The notes under the pieces were generated by a model. The model made no database searches and was not told the origin of the DNA. It was given only the letters and a program-made list of their open reading frames with translations. From Chara braunii (Eukaryota; Streptophyta; Charophyceae; Charales; Characeae), in NCBI GenBank assembly GCA_003427395.1, contig BFEA01000527.1, forward strand, positions 494,465 through 528,679: a stretch of 34,215 nucleotides of DNA, read 5' to 3'. Shown here in pieces: positions 10,926-20,203 of the stretch. Numbering within the stretch: position 1 is the stretch's first letter; each line of letters opens with the position of its first letter. The position numbers and the translations under genes are program-made.

Positions 10926-11301
10926 AGGGCCTCGTTGTGGTCTTGACCAATTGGCTCCGGTATGTGCTCCGGAGAGAGATGATCTTCAACCGGGGGCTCC
11001 ATCAGGTAATCAGGAGACGGGTCATTGTCATTTGGGGCAGAGGAGCGAGTGGGGCTAGGTGGATGAGAGAGGGGCGGGTCAGGTGGGTGAGAACTGGGTG
11101 GATCAGATGTGGGAATCGGAAGCTGATCAGCCTCACTTGTGCTCAGCGAGGCTGCTAGTCGTGCAAATGCTGCACAAGTAGCTGCACCACGTGTCTGGTG
11201 CACTTGTAAGCCTGCAGCACTGAAGAAATCATCACCACATTGCGGGCATCGGACTCGATGTGCACTATTCCTCGCTAGTGTATACTGAAAGCGACGATGT
11301 C
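10886..11301 (-). pseudogene. C2HC zinc finger with proline-rich linker
   Basis: On the minus strand the frame opens after a TGA near 11302 and runs without ATG. At 11248-11174 it encodes a finger with spacing C-x2-C-x12-H-x7-C (CPQCG ... LQVH ... C), of the kind found singly in retroelement proteins and in host nucleic-acid-binding proteins. About 75 residues rich in Pro, Ser and Asp follow (TSDPPSSHPPDPPLSHPPSP), then a stop at about 10886. A Josephin-like segment starts in another frame across this stop. A TTTCAG|TAT acceptor-like site lies directly upstream of the finger, so this could be an exon. Part of this segment (11047-11141) is copied artificially to 12744-12838. Confidence 0.5.
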
Positions 11302-11611
11302 ATTAACGGTTGCGAGCATGTCGTCAGAGCAGATCTCTAACCCCTGCAGGGGGCGCGGTGATCATGCCTTTCAACGACGAACGAGGCCGCTGTCTTGGAG
11401 GCTGTTGTGGAGACGGGGAACGTCTCCGCCGAAGAGGCATCTATTACGATCGATCTAACAACGGATACCTTGGCCGACAGGGACGTTGTGACGGCCGATC
11501 TGACCATGAGTGCGTTGCTGATGAGATCGATGATGAGGAAGTAGAGGAAGTAGGGGAAGAGGAAGAAGAAGATGATGCAGATGACTGAGAGGATGCTGCA
11601 ACAGAGGACGT
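11302..11611 (-). other. Serine/arginine/proline-rich remnant before the assembly gap
   Basis: The minus strand shows long Ser runs and then R/P/S-rich residues spread over two frames, with no recognised domain. The composition matches the linkers of the neighbouring segments, so it may be a decayed linker of the same coding unit. It ends at the N gap. Confidence 0.3.
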
Positions 11612-11790
11612 NNNNNNNNNNNNNNNNNNNNNNNNNNNNNNNNNNNNNNNNNNNNNNNNNNNNNNNNNNNNNNNNNNNNNNNNNNNNNNNNNNNNNNNNN
11701 NNNNNNNNNNNNNNNNNNNNNNNNNNNNNNNNNNNNNNNNNNNNNNNNNNNNNNNNNNNNNNNNNNNNNNNNNNNNNNNNNNNNNNNNNN
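11612..11790. other. Assembly gap (179 N)
   Basis: Run of unknown bases. Its right edge is not genomic flank but a misplaced 36-bp read fragment followed by a library adapter. Confidence 1.
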
Positions 11791-11826
11791 TGCCGCAAGT
11801 CCTTGGCTCTGCTTACAGCGCAATAG
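11791..11826 (+). other. Misplaced copy of 19589-19624
   Basis: All 36 bases are identical to 19589-19624 in the 5' leader of the LTR retrotransposon. It is bounded by Ns on the left and a mate-pair junction adapter on the right. It is best read as the far arm of an untrimmed mate-pair read. Confidence 0.93.
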
Positions 11827-11864
11827 CTGTCTCTTATACACATCTAGATGTGTATAAGAGACAG
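11827..11864. other. Nextera mate-pair junction adapter (contaminant)
   Basis: The 38 bases are the 19-bp Tn5 mosaic end joined head-to-head: the complement of AGATGTGTATAAGAGACAG at 11827-11845, then AGATGTGTATAAGAGACAG at 11846-11864. This perfect palindrome is the known circularisation junction of Nextera mate-pair libraries and is not genomic. Confidence 0.98.
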
Positions 11865-12540
11865 GCGGCAGAGGAGGAGGTATACCTTCGGCAGCAGCAG
11901 CAACAACAACAGTCGCTGTTTGGTAGGATGCTGGCCTTCATCCCTTACTGCCATTTCCGAAACAATCATATTGTTTACTGCAGCTGGCATGATCTCTGGC
12001 TGAGTTGGTGTATCGATATTAGCATCTGCCATTTCAGCACGGATAACAAGGGGGGGGAGGGGGGCGCGGTCTGCATTTGATTGTGCAGAGGGTTGATGCT
12101 GGCTGCGGTCAACATTGGTGTCAGGCAATGATTGGTGGTCGCTTGTGTGCGGTTGGGTGGAGGACCTGCACACTGAATCAGCTTTCGGGAGTGGGTGAGC
12201 AATTGCCCAGCGAACCATTCAGCGAAACCAGTTTGAAAGTCGTGTGAGATGAGTTGGTAGCCGGCGTTGTCGGCCACGCACATATGCAGTCCAGCCTCTG
12301 GTCAGGACACTGGGCGGATGGCCCCTGACAAGCATATGTCGTGTCAGGGAAGTCACTGTCGCTTTGAAGTCGGTGGTATTGTTACATATATATCCGAATC
12401 TCGTTAGTTGTCCTGTGAGCACACCTACAGGCTGATGAGCCGGAGCGTTGGAGGAAGCACTGGGATAATGTATGACAGGGAACGCCCAGGTCTCGGCCTT
12501 ATCAAATACGCGAATGCGAAGTGAGCCATCAGGCCGAACC
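11865..12540 (-). pseudogene. Retroelement-like C-terminal segment plus Q/P-rich linker
   Basis: From about 12540 downwards one minus-strand frame reads through LRIRVFDKAETWAF, GVLTGQLTRFGYIC, TDFKATVTSLTRHMLVRGHP and VLTRGWTAYVRG, to a TGA at about 12219. The block HYPSxSSN...GVLTGQLxRF...DF...L...RGxP resembles a segment I associate with the C-terminal end of reverse-transcriptase polyproteins in some eukaryotic retroelements; I recognise it by pattern only. After the TGA the same frame continues about 110 residues with Gln/Pro/Ser/Asp-rich linker composition until the adapter. No RT catalytic motifs are visible upstream, where the sequence turns into a TG microsatellite. Together with the downstream C2HC, Josephin-like and RING-like segments on the same strand it may be one decayed element. 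Confidence 0.4.
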
Positions 12541-12554
12541 AGGATTTTTTACCC

Positions 12555-12614
12555 ATGTGTATGTGTGTGTGTATGTGTGTGTGTATGTGTGTGTGTATGT
12601 GTGTGTATGTGTGT

Positions 12615-12665
<51 letters not shown>

Positions 12666-12705
12666 TGTGTGTATGTGTGTGTGTGTATGTGTGTGTGTGT
12701 ATGTG
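12555..12705 (+). repeat. (TG)n microsatellite with TATG interruptions, left part
   Basis: TG repeats with regularly placed A substitutions. It is broken at 12706 by a library adapter, so its real length is unknown. Open frames through it on both strands are meaningless. Confidence 0.95.
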
Positions 12706-12743
12706 CTGTCTCTTATACACATCTAGATGTGTATAAGAGACAG
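12706..12743. other. Second Nextera mate-pair junction adapter (contaminant)
   Basis: The same 38-bp palindromic double mosaic end as at 11827-11864, here splitting the TG repeat. Not genomic. Confidence 0.98.
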
Positions 12744-12838
12744 GAGTGGGGCTAGGTGGATGAGAGAGGGGCGGGTCAGGTGGGTGAGAACTGGGTGGAT
12801 CAGATGTGGGAATCGGAAGCTGATCAGCCTCACTTGTG
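12744..12838 (+). other. Misplaced 95-bp copy of 11047-11141
   Basis: All 95 bases match 11047-11141. The copy starts exactly at the adapter edge and ends exactly at a single N (12839), after which the TG repeat resumes. It is a read arm inserted by gap filling, not a real duplication. Confidence 0.95.
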
Positions 12839-12934
12839 NATGTGTGTGTGTGTGTATGTGTGTGTGTGTATGTGTGTGTGTGTATGTGTGTGTGTGTATG
12901 TGTGTGTGTGTATGTGTGTGTGTGTGTGTGTGTG
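12839..12934 (+). repeat. (TG)n microsatellite, right part, with single-N gap at 12839
   Basis: Continuation of the TG/TATG repeat seen at 12555-12705, preceded by one N that marks an unresolved join. Confidence 0.95.
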
Positions 12935-13613
12935 GGACATCCAGGGAGATCCAGGGTGTGTGTACGAACAAGTTGCTGAGAGTACAGAGGTCGGGCATAG
13001 CCGACCAAGACAAGTTTGAATCTGAGCTGCGTTGTTGGCTTCATTATCTCTGAGCTTTGTATGGACGCAAGTCGCCAGCTTGATCGTCATCTGTTTGTAC
13101 GCCTGCTGAGTGTCGAGAAAGACAAGTCTGATTGCACACTAAGAATCATAGCTATCAGACCAGTACTTAGCGACAACCTCGGCCCCCCCGCTCTCGCCTC
13201 CGCCACTGTGGGTGAGTGATAGTCTGCCTTGATTTTCGTCACAGCTACCTTGAGCACAGTGGTTGGCACCCACCTCAAGGTATCAGTTGTCGGGCAGTCG
13301 ATGCGTAACCACAGTCGGGATTAAGGTGGATTATCACTTTCAGTATCATCAGTTAGGAAACTTTGCATGCTGTCGAGAGTTCAGCCTCCTGATGAGTCAG
13401 TGGAACTCCGACGAAACAGTTGAAACAGTCTGGCACAGGCCCTCGTTTGTTGTCCTCTTCTCTCTCTTTGCCTACAGTTTACTGGGCAGTTCTGTTTGAC
13501 GATATATATTATATAGTCTATCTTATGGTTCTTATCAATCTTATGTTGTCAATCTTACATTATCTACCTCATCAATATTCTGGATCTTCTCAGTGTCTTC
13601 GCTGTTTATCTGT
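12935..13613. other. Intronic stretch with no recognised feature
   Basis: No gene or clear repeat copy found. Open frames are short and none has a recognisable motif. Confidence 0.4.
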
Positions 13614-13860
13614 CTAATATATTGCACAACTGCTGCCAGAATCAAACCTTAAAACATAAGTACACCTGGGCCCAGAGGTCCTGCACTGCACACCAAGCTT
13701 TTCCGAACAGTCAGCAGTGCACTTTTCTTTCTTTTTGGGCTGGCGCTGCCAGCCATTGTTGTCCGGTAGCCCTGCGCCCCGGAAAGTTCGGAGTCGCCAA
13801 CTCGCAATTTTCTGCAAGGCTAGGGGCCGGGTACTTGCGGTTTAAACCACCAGTATGAGC
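13614..13860 (-). repeat. Dispersed ATG-centred repeat family, copy 1
   Basis: On the minus strand a GTTTAAACCGC start, GCAGGGCTACCGGACAA, then ATGGCTGGC and an A-rich block parallel two plus-strand copies at 33075-33300 and 33745-33950. All three keep an ATG in the context AAATGG or CAATGG at the same place. The function is unknown; it could be the start of a transposon reading frame or only a conserved repeat word. Confidence 0.55.
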
Positions 13861-13964
13861 CCCCTCCTCCGAAACTTCTGGTGGTACACAAGGACGCCAC
13901 GCTTTCAATGCAGCAGCCCGGGGGACACCGGTTCGATTCATGTGGGCACATAAAAAAAAAAAAA
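13861..13964 (+). repeat. tRNA-derived SINE-like fragment with poly(A)
   Basis: A box-B motif GGTTCGATTC at about 13929-13938 lies shortly before an A-run near 13951-13964, as in short tRNA-derived retroposons. A convincing box A is not visible, so it is probably a truncated copy. Confidence 0.5.
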
Positions 13965-14145
13965 ACAGTGCAATTTAGGGTCAGCCGCACTGGCAATTTA
14001 GGTCAATTTTAGGGCACGTAAAAAATTAGGGCACATACCTAGGCTACCAGCCGGGCCACCCAGGTCACACTATTTTCCCGGGCGGCCCAACCCCGTACAA
14101 GGACCACAGAAGGTCCCAGCAGAAAAAAAAAAAAAAAAAAAAAAA
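13965..14145 (+). repeat. Retroposon-like segment ending in poly(A)
   Basis: It begins with AATTTAGGGTCAGCC, a phrase also found near 18357-18371. It contains AGGCTACCAGCCGGGCCACC, shared with the minus strand at about 6438-6457, and ends in an A-run of about 22. The shared phrases and tail suggest a non-autonomous retroposon family. Confidence 0.5.
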
Positions 14146-14624
14146 CGAAAAAGAAATGTTATGCAGACAAATAAACTGAACAACTTTTGCCTCAGGGTCA
14201 CATCGACATTCTTTACCAAATATAAAATAAAAACTAAAATTAAAAAATATATGTATATTTTTTTAATTATTTTTTGGCCCGGCCGGGCAAGTGGTCACGT
14301 TGTCGACTGGGTGAAGTGGTTTGCCAACCCTCGTGCTTAAGCTCCTGTTCCACCCAGCGTCTGTCACCCGCTGGAGGAGCCCAAACACAACACCTCTTCA
14401 GTTTTCCTTTTTCTTGCTTCAAGTGCCAAAAGACGGAAACGTAACTATGAGAAAGAAAATATAAAAGCTCAATGTTTAGCAAATAAATCCGTGTTAATTA
14501 AAGGAAAAACTTAAGAGCTCACAATCGTCACTGTTTAACCGCTGACCCTTCTCCTTATCCAACCGACAAGTGTCGTCTCGGGTCCTCGGGACGGACTTGT
14601 GATCCAAATTAATAAGAACTGCCA

Positions 14625-15155
14625 CTGACTCTTCGTCGAGTCCGCTGACTCTCCACTGAGTCTGCTGTGTCCCTACTTAGTCCGCTTCTGCGCAGCCTGG
14701 TGAGTCCATTCTAAGGTCTCGGCTCAGCCAGCTGAGTCAACTGAGTCCCTGCTCAACCCGCCGTTTGTTGAGCCCCTGCTCAATTTTCTGTCTGTTGAGC
14801 CCCCGCTCTGTTTGCAGAGTTTCTTTCCAAGCCGCCGCTCAGTGTGCCACCTCACTGCTGAGTTCTCTGAGATCTGATCTTGGTTTCACTGGCTTTCCTA
14901 AGTCTGTATGCCCCTTGAGTTCACAGATTTTTGTGAAGCCTGTGCATTCACTAAGTCTACAAACTTTGTTGAGTCCATCCTTTTAGTGGAGTTCACAGAT
15001 TCCGAGAACCTTCCTGTCCGTCACTGAGTGGTCGAGTCCTTGGTCCTACAGTAACTGCCACCGAGTTTGAGCTGGCTGAGTTGCCTAGCCTGAGCCTTTC
15101 CTGAGCCCACCTGAGTACTTGCTGTGTGCTGGGTGAATCCGTTTCTAGATACTGT
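14625..15155 (+). repeat. Degenerate TGAGTCC/TGAGCCC motif array
   Basis: Words such as GAGTCCGCTGACTC, TGAGTCCATT, TGAGTCAACTGAGTCCC, TGAGCCCCTGCTC, TGAGTTCACAG and TGAGTGGTCGAGTCC recur every 15-45 bases for about 530 bp, always on the plus strand. There is no fixed period and no open frame. It looks like an old tandem repeat whose core heptamer survives. Confidence 0.6.
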
Positions 15156-15900
15156 GCATTCGAGCTTGTTCTGCTAGGCCATCAAGGAATCTGGCATGAC
15201 CAAACCATCAACAAGGCGTCCTGAATTTGGGTCACTCACTCAGCTGGAACAAGCCAAGTTGGATTCGAGTCTCTGAGACCGCACGACAGGCTGCTGGGAT
15301 TGCCTCACTGCGCAACAAACAGGGTTCCCTGAGCTTGAATCGCTGATACCGTTCAGCAAGGACTGTCAAGTTTGGGAAAAAAAAGACATAGTGCTCATCG
15401 GTAAACTGGCAAGCATGCTTCCTTGAAGGAGTTCATCTAGAACTCAAACAAATTAGCTGGAATCGTAGTGCAGGCTTGTAAGGGCACTTTTGAAATTTCG
15501 ATTAAGTGTAGTGGCAGTTTTGGAATTCCAGTGAGTGCAGCTCAGCCTTCCACTCGAGCCCCCTTTTTTTTATTTGCAAGAAGACTAAATGTTCCATAAT
15601 CCGTCCCTTCCATCTAGTCTGCTCGCCTCATCCACAGCTCCTTTCACTCCATCTCTCCTCCCTCTGTCTCTCTCTCCATCTCTTTCCTTTCTTGTTCACT
15701 TTGTGCTTGTCTGCACCAGGCGTGAAGCACAGGCCAGACTCATTCATTTCTTTAGCCTCCCGCTCATTAGTGTATGCTCTCTCTGTCTCCCTTTTCTTTT
15801 AATTCTGGTTGCGATGCCGACCAGATCTGACCGAGCCAACTCTACGTGAGAAGCGCAATAGTGTCCAAGTGTTTCTCTTTCACGTACGCCATCTCTCTTG
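15156..15900. other. Intronic stretch with CT-rich tract
   Basis: No gene seen. A CT-rich low-complexity tract occupies roughly 15600-15710. Scattered short T-runs are otherwise the only features. Confidence 0.4.
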
Positions 15901-17300
15901 TCTCGTTAGTGGGGAATACCGAGCATGAGTGTGCGCTTGCTATTCGTTTTCCGTGGGCAAATCGGATCGTAATTGTGGCTGTGTTCAGCCAGGGGTCTAG
16001 CCCGCACTCCTCGATGTCCAATATCGCGTGGGCTTTCCTCTCCCTTGATTGAGAATGCCCCTTGCTCTCATTTGGCTCTCTTCGAGCATTTCCCCTACTG
16101 CACGCGCGGGAGAAACAAGATCCAGTTCCCGTTGTGGTTTGTGCGGCACCCTGCTCTCCAATGAGCGCGCACTCTGTGCGTCCGTATCTGTACACATCCT
16201 CGCTTCTTGATTGGTCAGCGCAGCCCCTTCAATTTGCTCTTCCCGTGTGCTGTTCCAACAGGGAAAATCCCTTTTTGTGCGTGATTGATACCTCCGTACG
16301 TCCTATTGTGTGTTTTCCTTATCTCCTTTCGTGTGTGGTCTTCAAATGGGAGTCCAATCAGGAACTAGACCTGGTTCGTGCACCCACACTAGAGAAAAAC
16401 GAACACCTTGCGCTCCTCATAACTTGAACGGGTCCCTCGTCAGCCTTGATCAGCTCTCTTTCGTGCATAGATCTTCGTGTGTCAATTAGAACTTCCGTGC
16501 TTAATTAGAATGTTGTGCCTTCCACCCCCACATACGTGCATGATGAAAGTTCCTTGAACCCATTGGGTTTCGTGTGTGTATCTGCCCGGCTAATAGTCCT
16601 GGTCTGTGCATGAGTATGGCAGCCAAATTCCAGTTCGCAGGTCTTCTCTGCTCGTCATCTAGTCCACGGATGAGAATGTGAACCAGGACCCTGTCCCGGT
16701 TTGTGTGTTGATTGGGCGGACCAAGGTCCCACCCGTTCGTGCGCCAACGAGGACCGGGCATTACCCTGGTTCGTGCGCTGAAAGGAGTGAGCACCCCTCT
16801 TCGTGCCCACGCGCACGCTCCTTGCTCGATAGCTCACGTGGCCAATTTGGTCGCGCCTGATTAGATCCTCCACTGACTGGAAGGTCCCCCGCTTTCTCTC
16901 CTGTGCATGATCCTGGTTCATGCCCCACGATACTGCGCCGCTTCCGTGTGTGTATCTGGCCATGGAGCCCGCACTTCGTGACTTTGATTAGAGTTTGCCA
17001 CACGCAATTTATCGTCCCCCAATTAACAATTATCTCCTTGATTATATAGGTAGTAGAGCCATGATCGGCTCCGTCGTGTCGTATACGATTGGAGCGACGC
17101 TCCGTGCGTATCTTGCTGGGAATGTGTCCCAGTTCGTGCGTGTTGCCTGCTCGTGCGTGCATCTCCCTGTGCCATGCCTGCTTGGAGCGCTGCTCCGAGC
17201 GTATCTTGTTGTGAATGTGTTACGTTTCAGCACCTCTTTTGTGTCCTTCTCACGCGCTCACGCACCCCTTCGCTGGTGCATACGCTGTACGGGCACCCCT
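15901..17300 (+). repeat. Degenerate TTCGTGYGY motif array
   Basis: Variants of TTCGTGCG/TTCGTGTG, often followed by GATTGG, AATTAG or TATCTG, recur over 20 times, for example near 16373, 16459, 16477, 16568, 16698, 16735, 16769, 16800, 16940, 16973, 17101, 17131 and 17150. Spacing is about 17-110 bp, all on the plus strand. No protein-coding pattern fits. It looks like a strongly diverged satellite or minisatellite. Confidence 0.55.
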
Positions 17301-18436
17301 TCGCTGGTCCGCCTAGGGACCTGCACTCTCCTCTCCAGTCTCTCTGGTACTCCCCCTTCGGGATCCACTAAGCACGGGCCCAGACCAGCCTAAGTACTTT
17401 GCTGGGCCCAGCAGCAGCAACCTCCAGCCCAGCGGTACCTCCAAGAATCGGGCGCGCTGTCGAGCAGATTGCAGCGCCCCGGTACCAGGCCTAGTCCGAA
17501 CCAAGCCCCCAAGCCTGCCCCACCACCAAACAGCCATAAACGGGACCAAGAAATCGGCTGTCGAAAAATTGTGGTAGTTAGGTAACGGACCTCCACTCCC
17601 GGGCCTGAGTTTAGTGTCCTGGTCCAAAATCCCCAACGGTCCACCAAACGACCGCGGTGAACCACAACCAATTTGCCATAGGTTCTCGACCTCTCAAGAA
17701 CAATCCGGCACCCTGACACTCGTGGCATCGCTCCTACGTTATTCACAGGCTAGTTCTCGGCCCTCTCCATTAAAGTTCTACGCCAATTTGAAAGTACCAC
17801 CCGTTCTGAAGTATTTTTCCTACTCACGTGGTTTCATGTGTCCCCGTCGTCGGCGCTCTTTATCAACGGTCGGCCGCTTTCCATAGAAACGCCTCTCAAA
17901 ATCGAGTCCTAGCAGTGGCACTTGGAGACTTACCATACTTCAACGGGAGGCCCGGCGCAACTCTTGAGATACCTTCATTCTATAATCATAATTCAACAGC
18001 AGCCGCGAGTTCGGGTCACCCGATCAGTGTACTATGACTTAGCATTAGAATTGTCTGTTGTTACCGAAATAATAAATTCTCTGGTTATCGTCAAGCCTGA
18101 GAAAAATCACCCTCCCTGGTCCGCTTTCTCTCATAGTCTCCCCTGAGCTTGGTTTCTCTCGTGTGTCGTCCATCCCTCGTCAGTCAATTGTCTCTCGTCT
18201 TCTCAGTCCACAAGGTGAAAACAATCGGAACAGGACGACGCGCGAAATCCGATCCTCAACTATAGACTTTTTAAAGGAAGTAAAGGGTGGCGTAAGGTCT
18301 GAGCCGCCCGACACCGTGCCACTCTAGTAGCCTAGGCATATACAAAAATTAGGGCAATTTAGGGTCAGCCTCCTGACATCTTATAAAGCAAAGTGTCTCC
18401 CCAATACCAAAATGAAATTACATGCAGGAAGCAAGG
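17301..18436. other. Flank 5' of the LTR retrotransposon, no gene recognised
   Basis: Unremarkable sequence without defensible coding. Near 18345-18371 it shares ATTAGGGC and AATTTAGGGTCAGCC with 13973-14030, so the retrotransposon probably landed in or beside an older retroposon. The poly(A) run just past the 3' LTR supports this. Confidence 0.45.
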
Positions 18437-19045
18437 TGCGAGGATGTGGCTCCTCGTTCGGGCGCTTGCTAGTTTGTGGCAGCGCTGCTGGAGCGATTGC
18501 TCATGTGCTGCTGCTAGCGCTGGGGCAAGGCGTCATGCACGTGCGGTCGTGTGTGAAGAAGGGCACTGCTGAGGGCAGCGCCATAGCCCAGCTTCCATAG
18601 CTGGCTGGGCTTGGACATACAGCAAGGCGCAATGGTGGTCTTCAGGTGTACAGAGGGAGGACAAGGGAGACAGACGAGGGAGAGAGAGATAGAGATGAGG
18701 ATGATGATGTGAGGGCTCATACCTGGTATTGGCGATGGTCTGCATCGGGCGACATCTTCATGTACTTCAGTGACTGCTGACGTCAATAGTTGCATTATCA
18801 ATTCTTAGGCAGACAAGAGTTGTGTGGGAGTAGTCTGGGCATCGAGCGCCAAGTAGGGGGAAGGGCCTGGACTCTTATGTTGGTGAAGACGAGAGTAAGC
18901 TCTCATTGACATTCGGTTTCAGTGTTACGATTCTCGATTGGTGTATTATTGGTGCAATGCTACTTTCTGGACACTGAAACTTTCTGGCTTTCAATGTGAT
19001 TGTGCAATCTGGATTGTCATCTCGCTATTGCTCATTTTCCTTGCA
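18437..19045 (+). repeat. 5' LTR (609 bp, internally deleted)
   Basis: It matches the 3' LTR along its whole length except that about 386 bp present at roughly 24861-25246 are absent after the first 20 bases. The breakpoints share a short CTC word. As the lost part is near the LTR start, it would belong to U3, where the promoter normally lies. Confidence 0.9.
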
Positions 19046-19048
19046 ATT

Positions 19049-19060
19049 TGGTATTGGAGC
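19049..19060 (+). promoter_or_regulatory. Primer-binding site, initiator-Met tRNA type
   Basis: TGGTATTGGAGC lies three bases after the 5' LTR. It matches 10 of 12 bases of the usual plant initiator-Met site TGGTATCAGAGC, the minus-strand priming site of most plant LTR elements. Confidence 0.8.
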
Positions 19061-20203
19061 TGATTAAACTGCGCCTACTGGTTCTTCGCAATAGCTGTTC
19101 GGTGCTTCACATGTGGTGTGGGGCAGTGATAAGGCTTGGGCGTTGGACGATAGGCGGCCCAGGGTCGTGTGGGCGTGCCGGGAAGGCTATGTGGTGACAT
19201 AGGGGTGTACGCTGGATGATGAGAACTTGCTGATGTGGCATTTAAGCCGAGGTGGAACTGCATTTCGCTGTTTGTTGTGCTGAGGCAAGGACCAATCATC
19301 ACAAATGCACGTCAGGTTGTCGGTGAGAAATATGTGGTCGGGGGCAGCATTTGAGGTACATTGCTCTCTTCCTTATCTACCCTCTTCATTGCTTCTTACC
19401 GTGAGGAAGTGAGTTCTGTCTCGAGAGCCCTCTCAATGTGAGGTGTCGCGAGCGTTCAACCTTGAGAGTCAACATTCTTCCTGGGCAGCAAGCTGGTGGG
19501 AGACGGGTGAAGCCTCTGAAGCGCCCTGGACGAAGCACTCGGGTCACGGTCACCATGCCAACCCGCTAGGACTAGTACACGCATGCTTTGCCGCAAGTCC
19601 TTGGCTCTGCTTACAGCGCAATAGAGGTCATGCTGGGCATGCCAGCCCTATAAGAAACACTCACCAAACCGTCTATAAATATTTCTGGCGGGTTCGAGTT
19701 GAACCCTGGCTGTGATCCTTGTCCTGTCTGCGACGTTAAATAATTCCTGAGGACCTTGGGGGCTATCCTTAAACTGCCTCTTGATCAGCCAGATCAACCG
19801 GAAGTAAGGCTCGTTGCATGCGAAGGTAAACAAACTGCAGGGCTGACAGGCTTAGTATAGACTTGGGGCACAGGGGTGGGCCGGATTGCACACCTTTAGA
19901 CACGCTGCTCAACCAGATCCTCAGGGCGTCTACACACGTGACTACTCGAGAGGGATACAGGGGGGGGGGAGATTTCGACAGTTGTTCACTGTGGAACATA
20001 TTAGATAAACTGCCATCCAGCATGCATCTCCACGGGTAATTTATTTTTATTTTTGATTATTTAGTTGTACGGACTTGGTGACAACTGACAGACAGCTGCA
20101 GATAGGATAGACCAATCCTTGTTGCATTGCATTCTGTTTTAGAGTAATCTAAAAATAAAAATAGACATTGATTGCTGGTTTAGATCACACACCATTGTAG
20201 CTC

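Noticed and set aside
11047-12838. A real segmental duplication of the zinc-finger linker
   Set aside because: The second copy begins exactly at an adapter and ends at an N, so it is an assembly artefact.
12529-13090. Long open frames on both strands rich in Cys-Val or His-Thr
   Set aside because: They are readings of the TG microsatellite and the embedded adapter.
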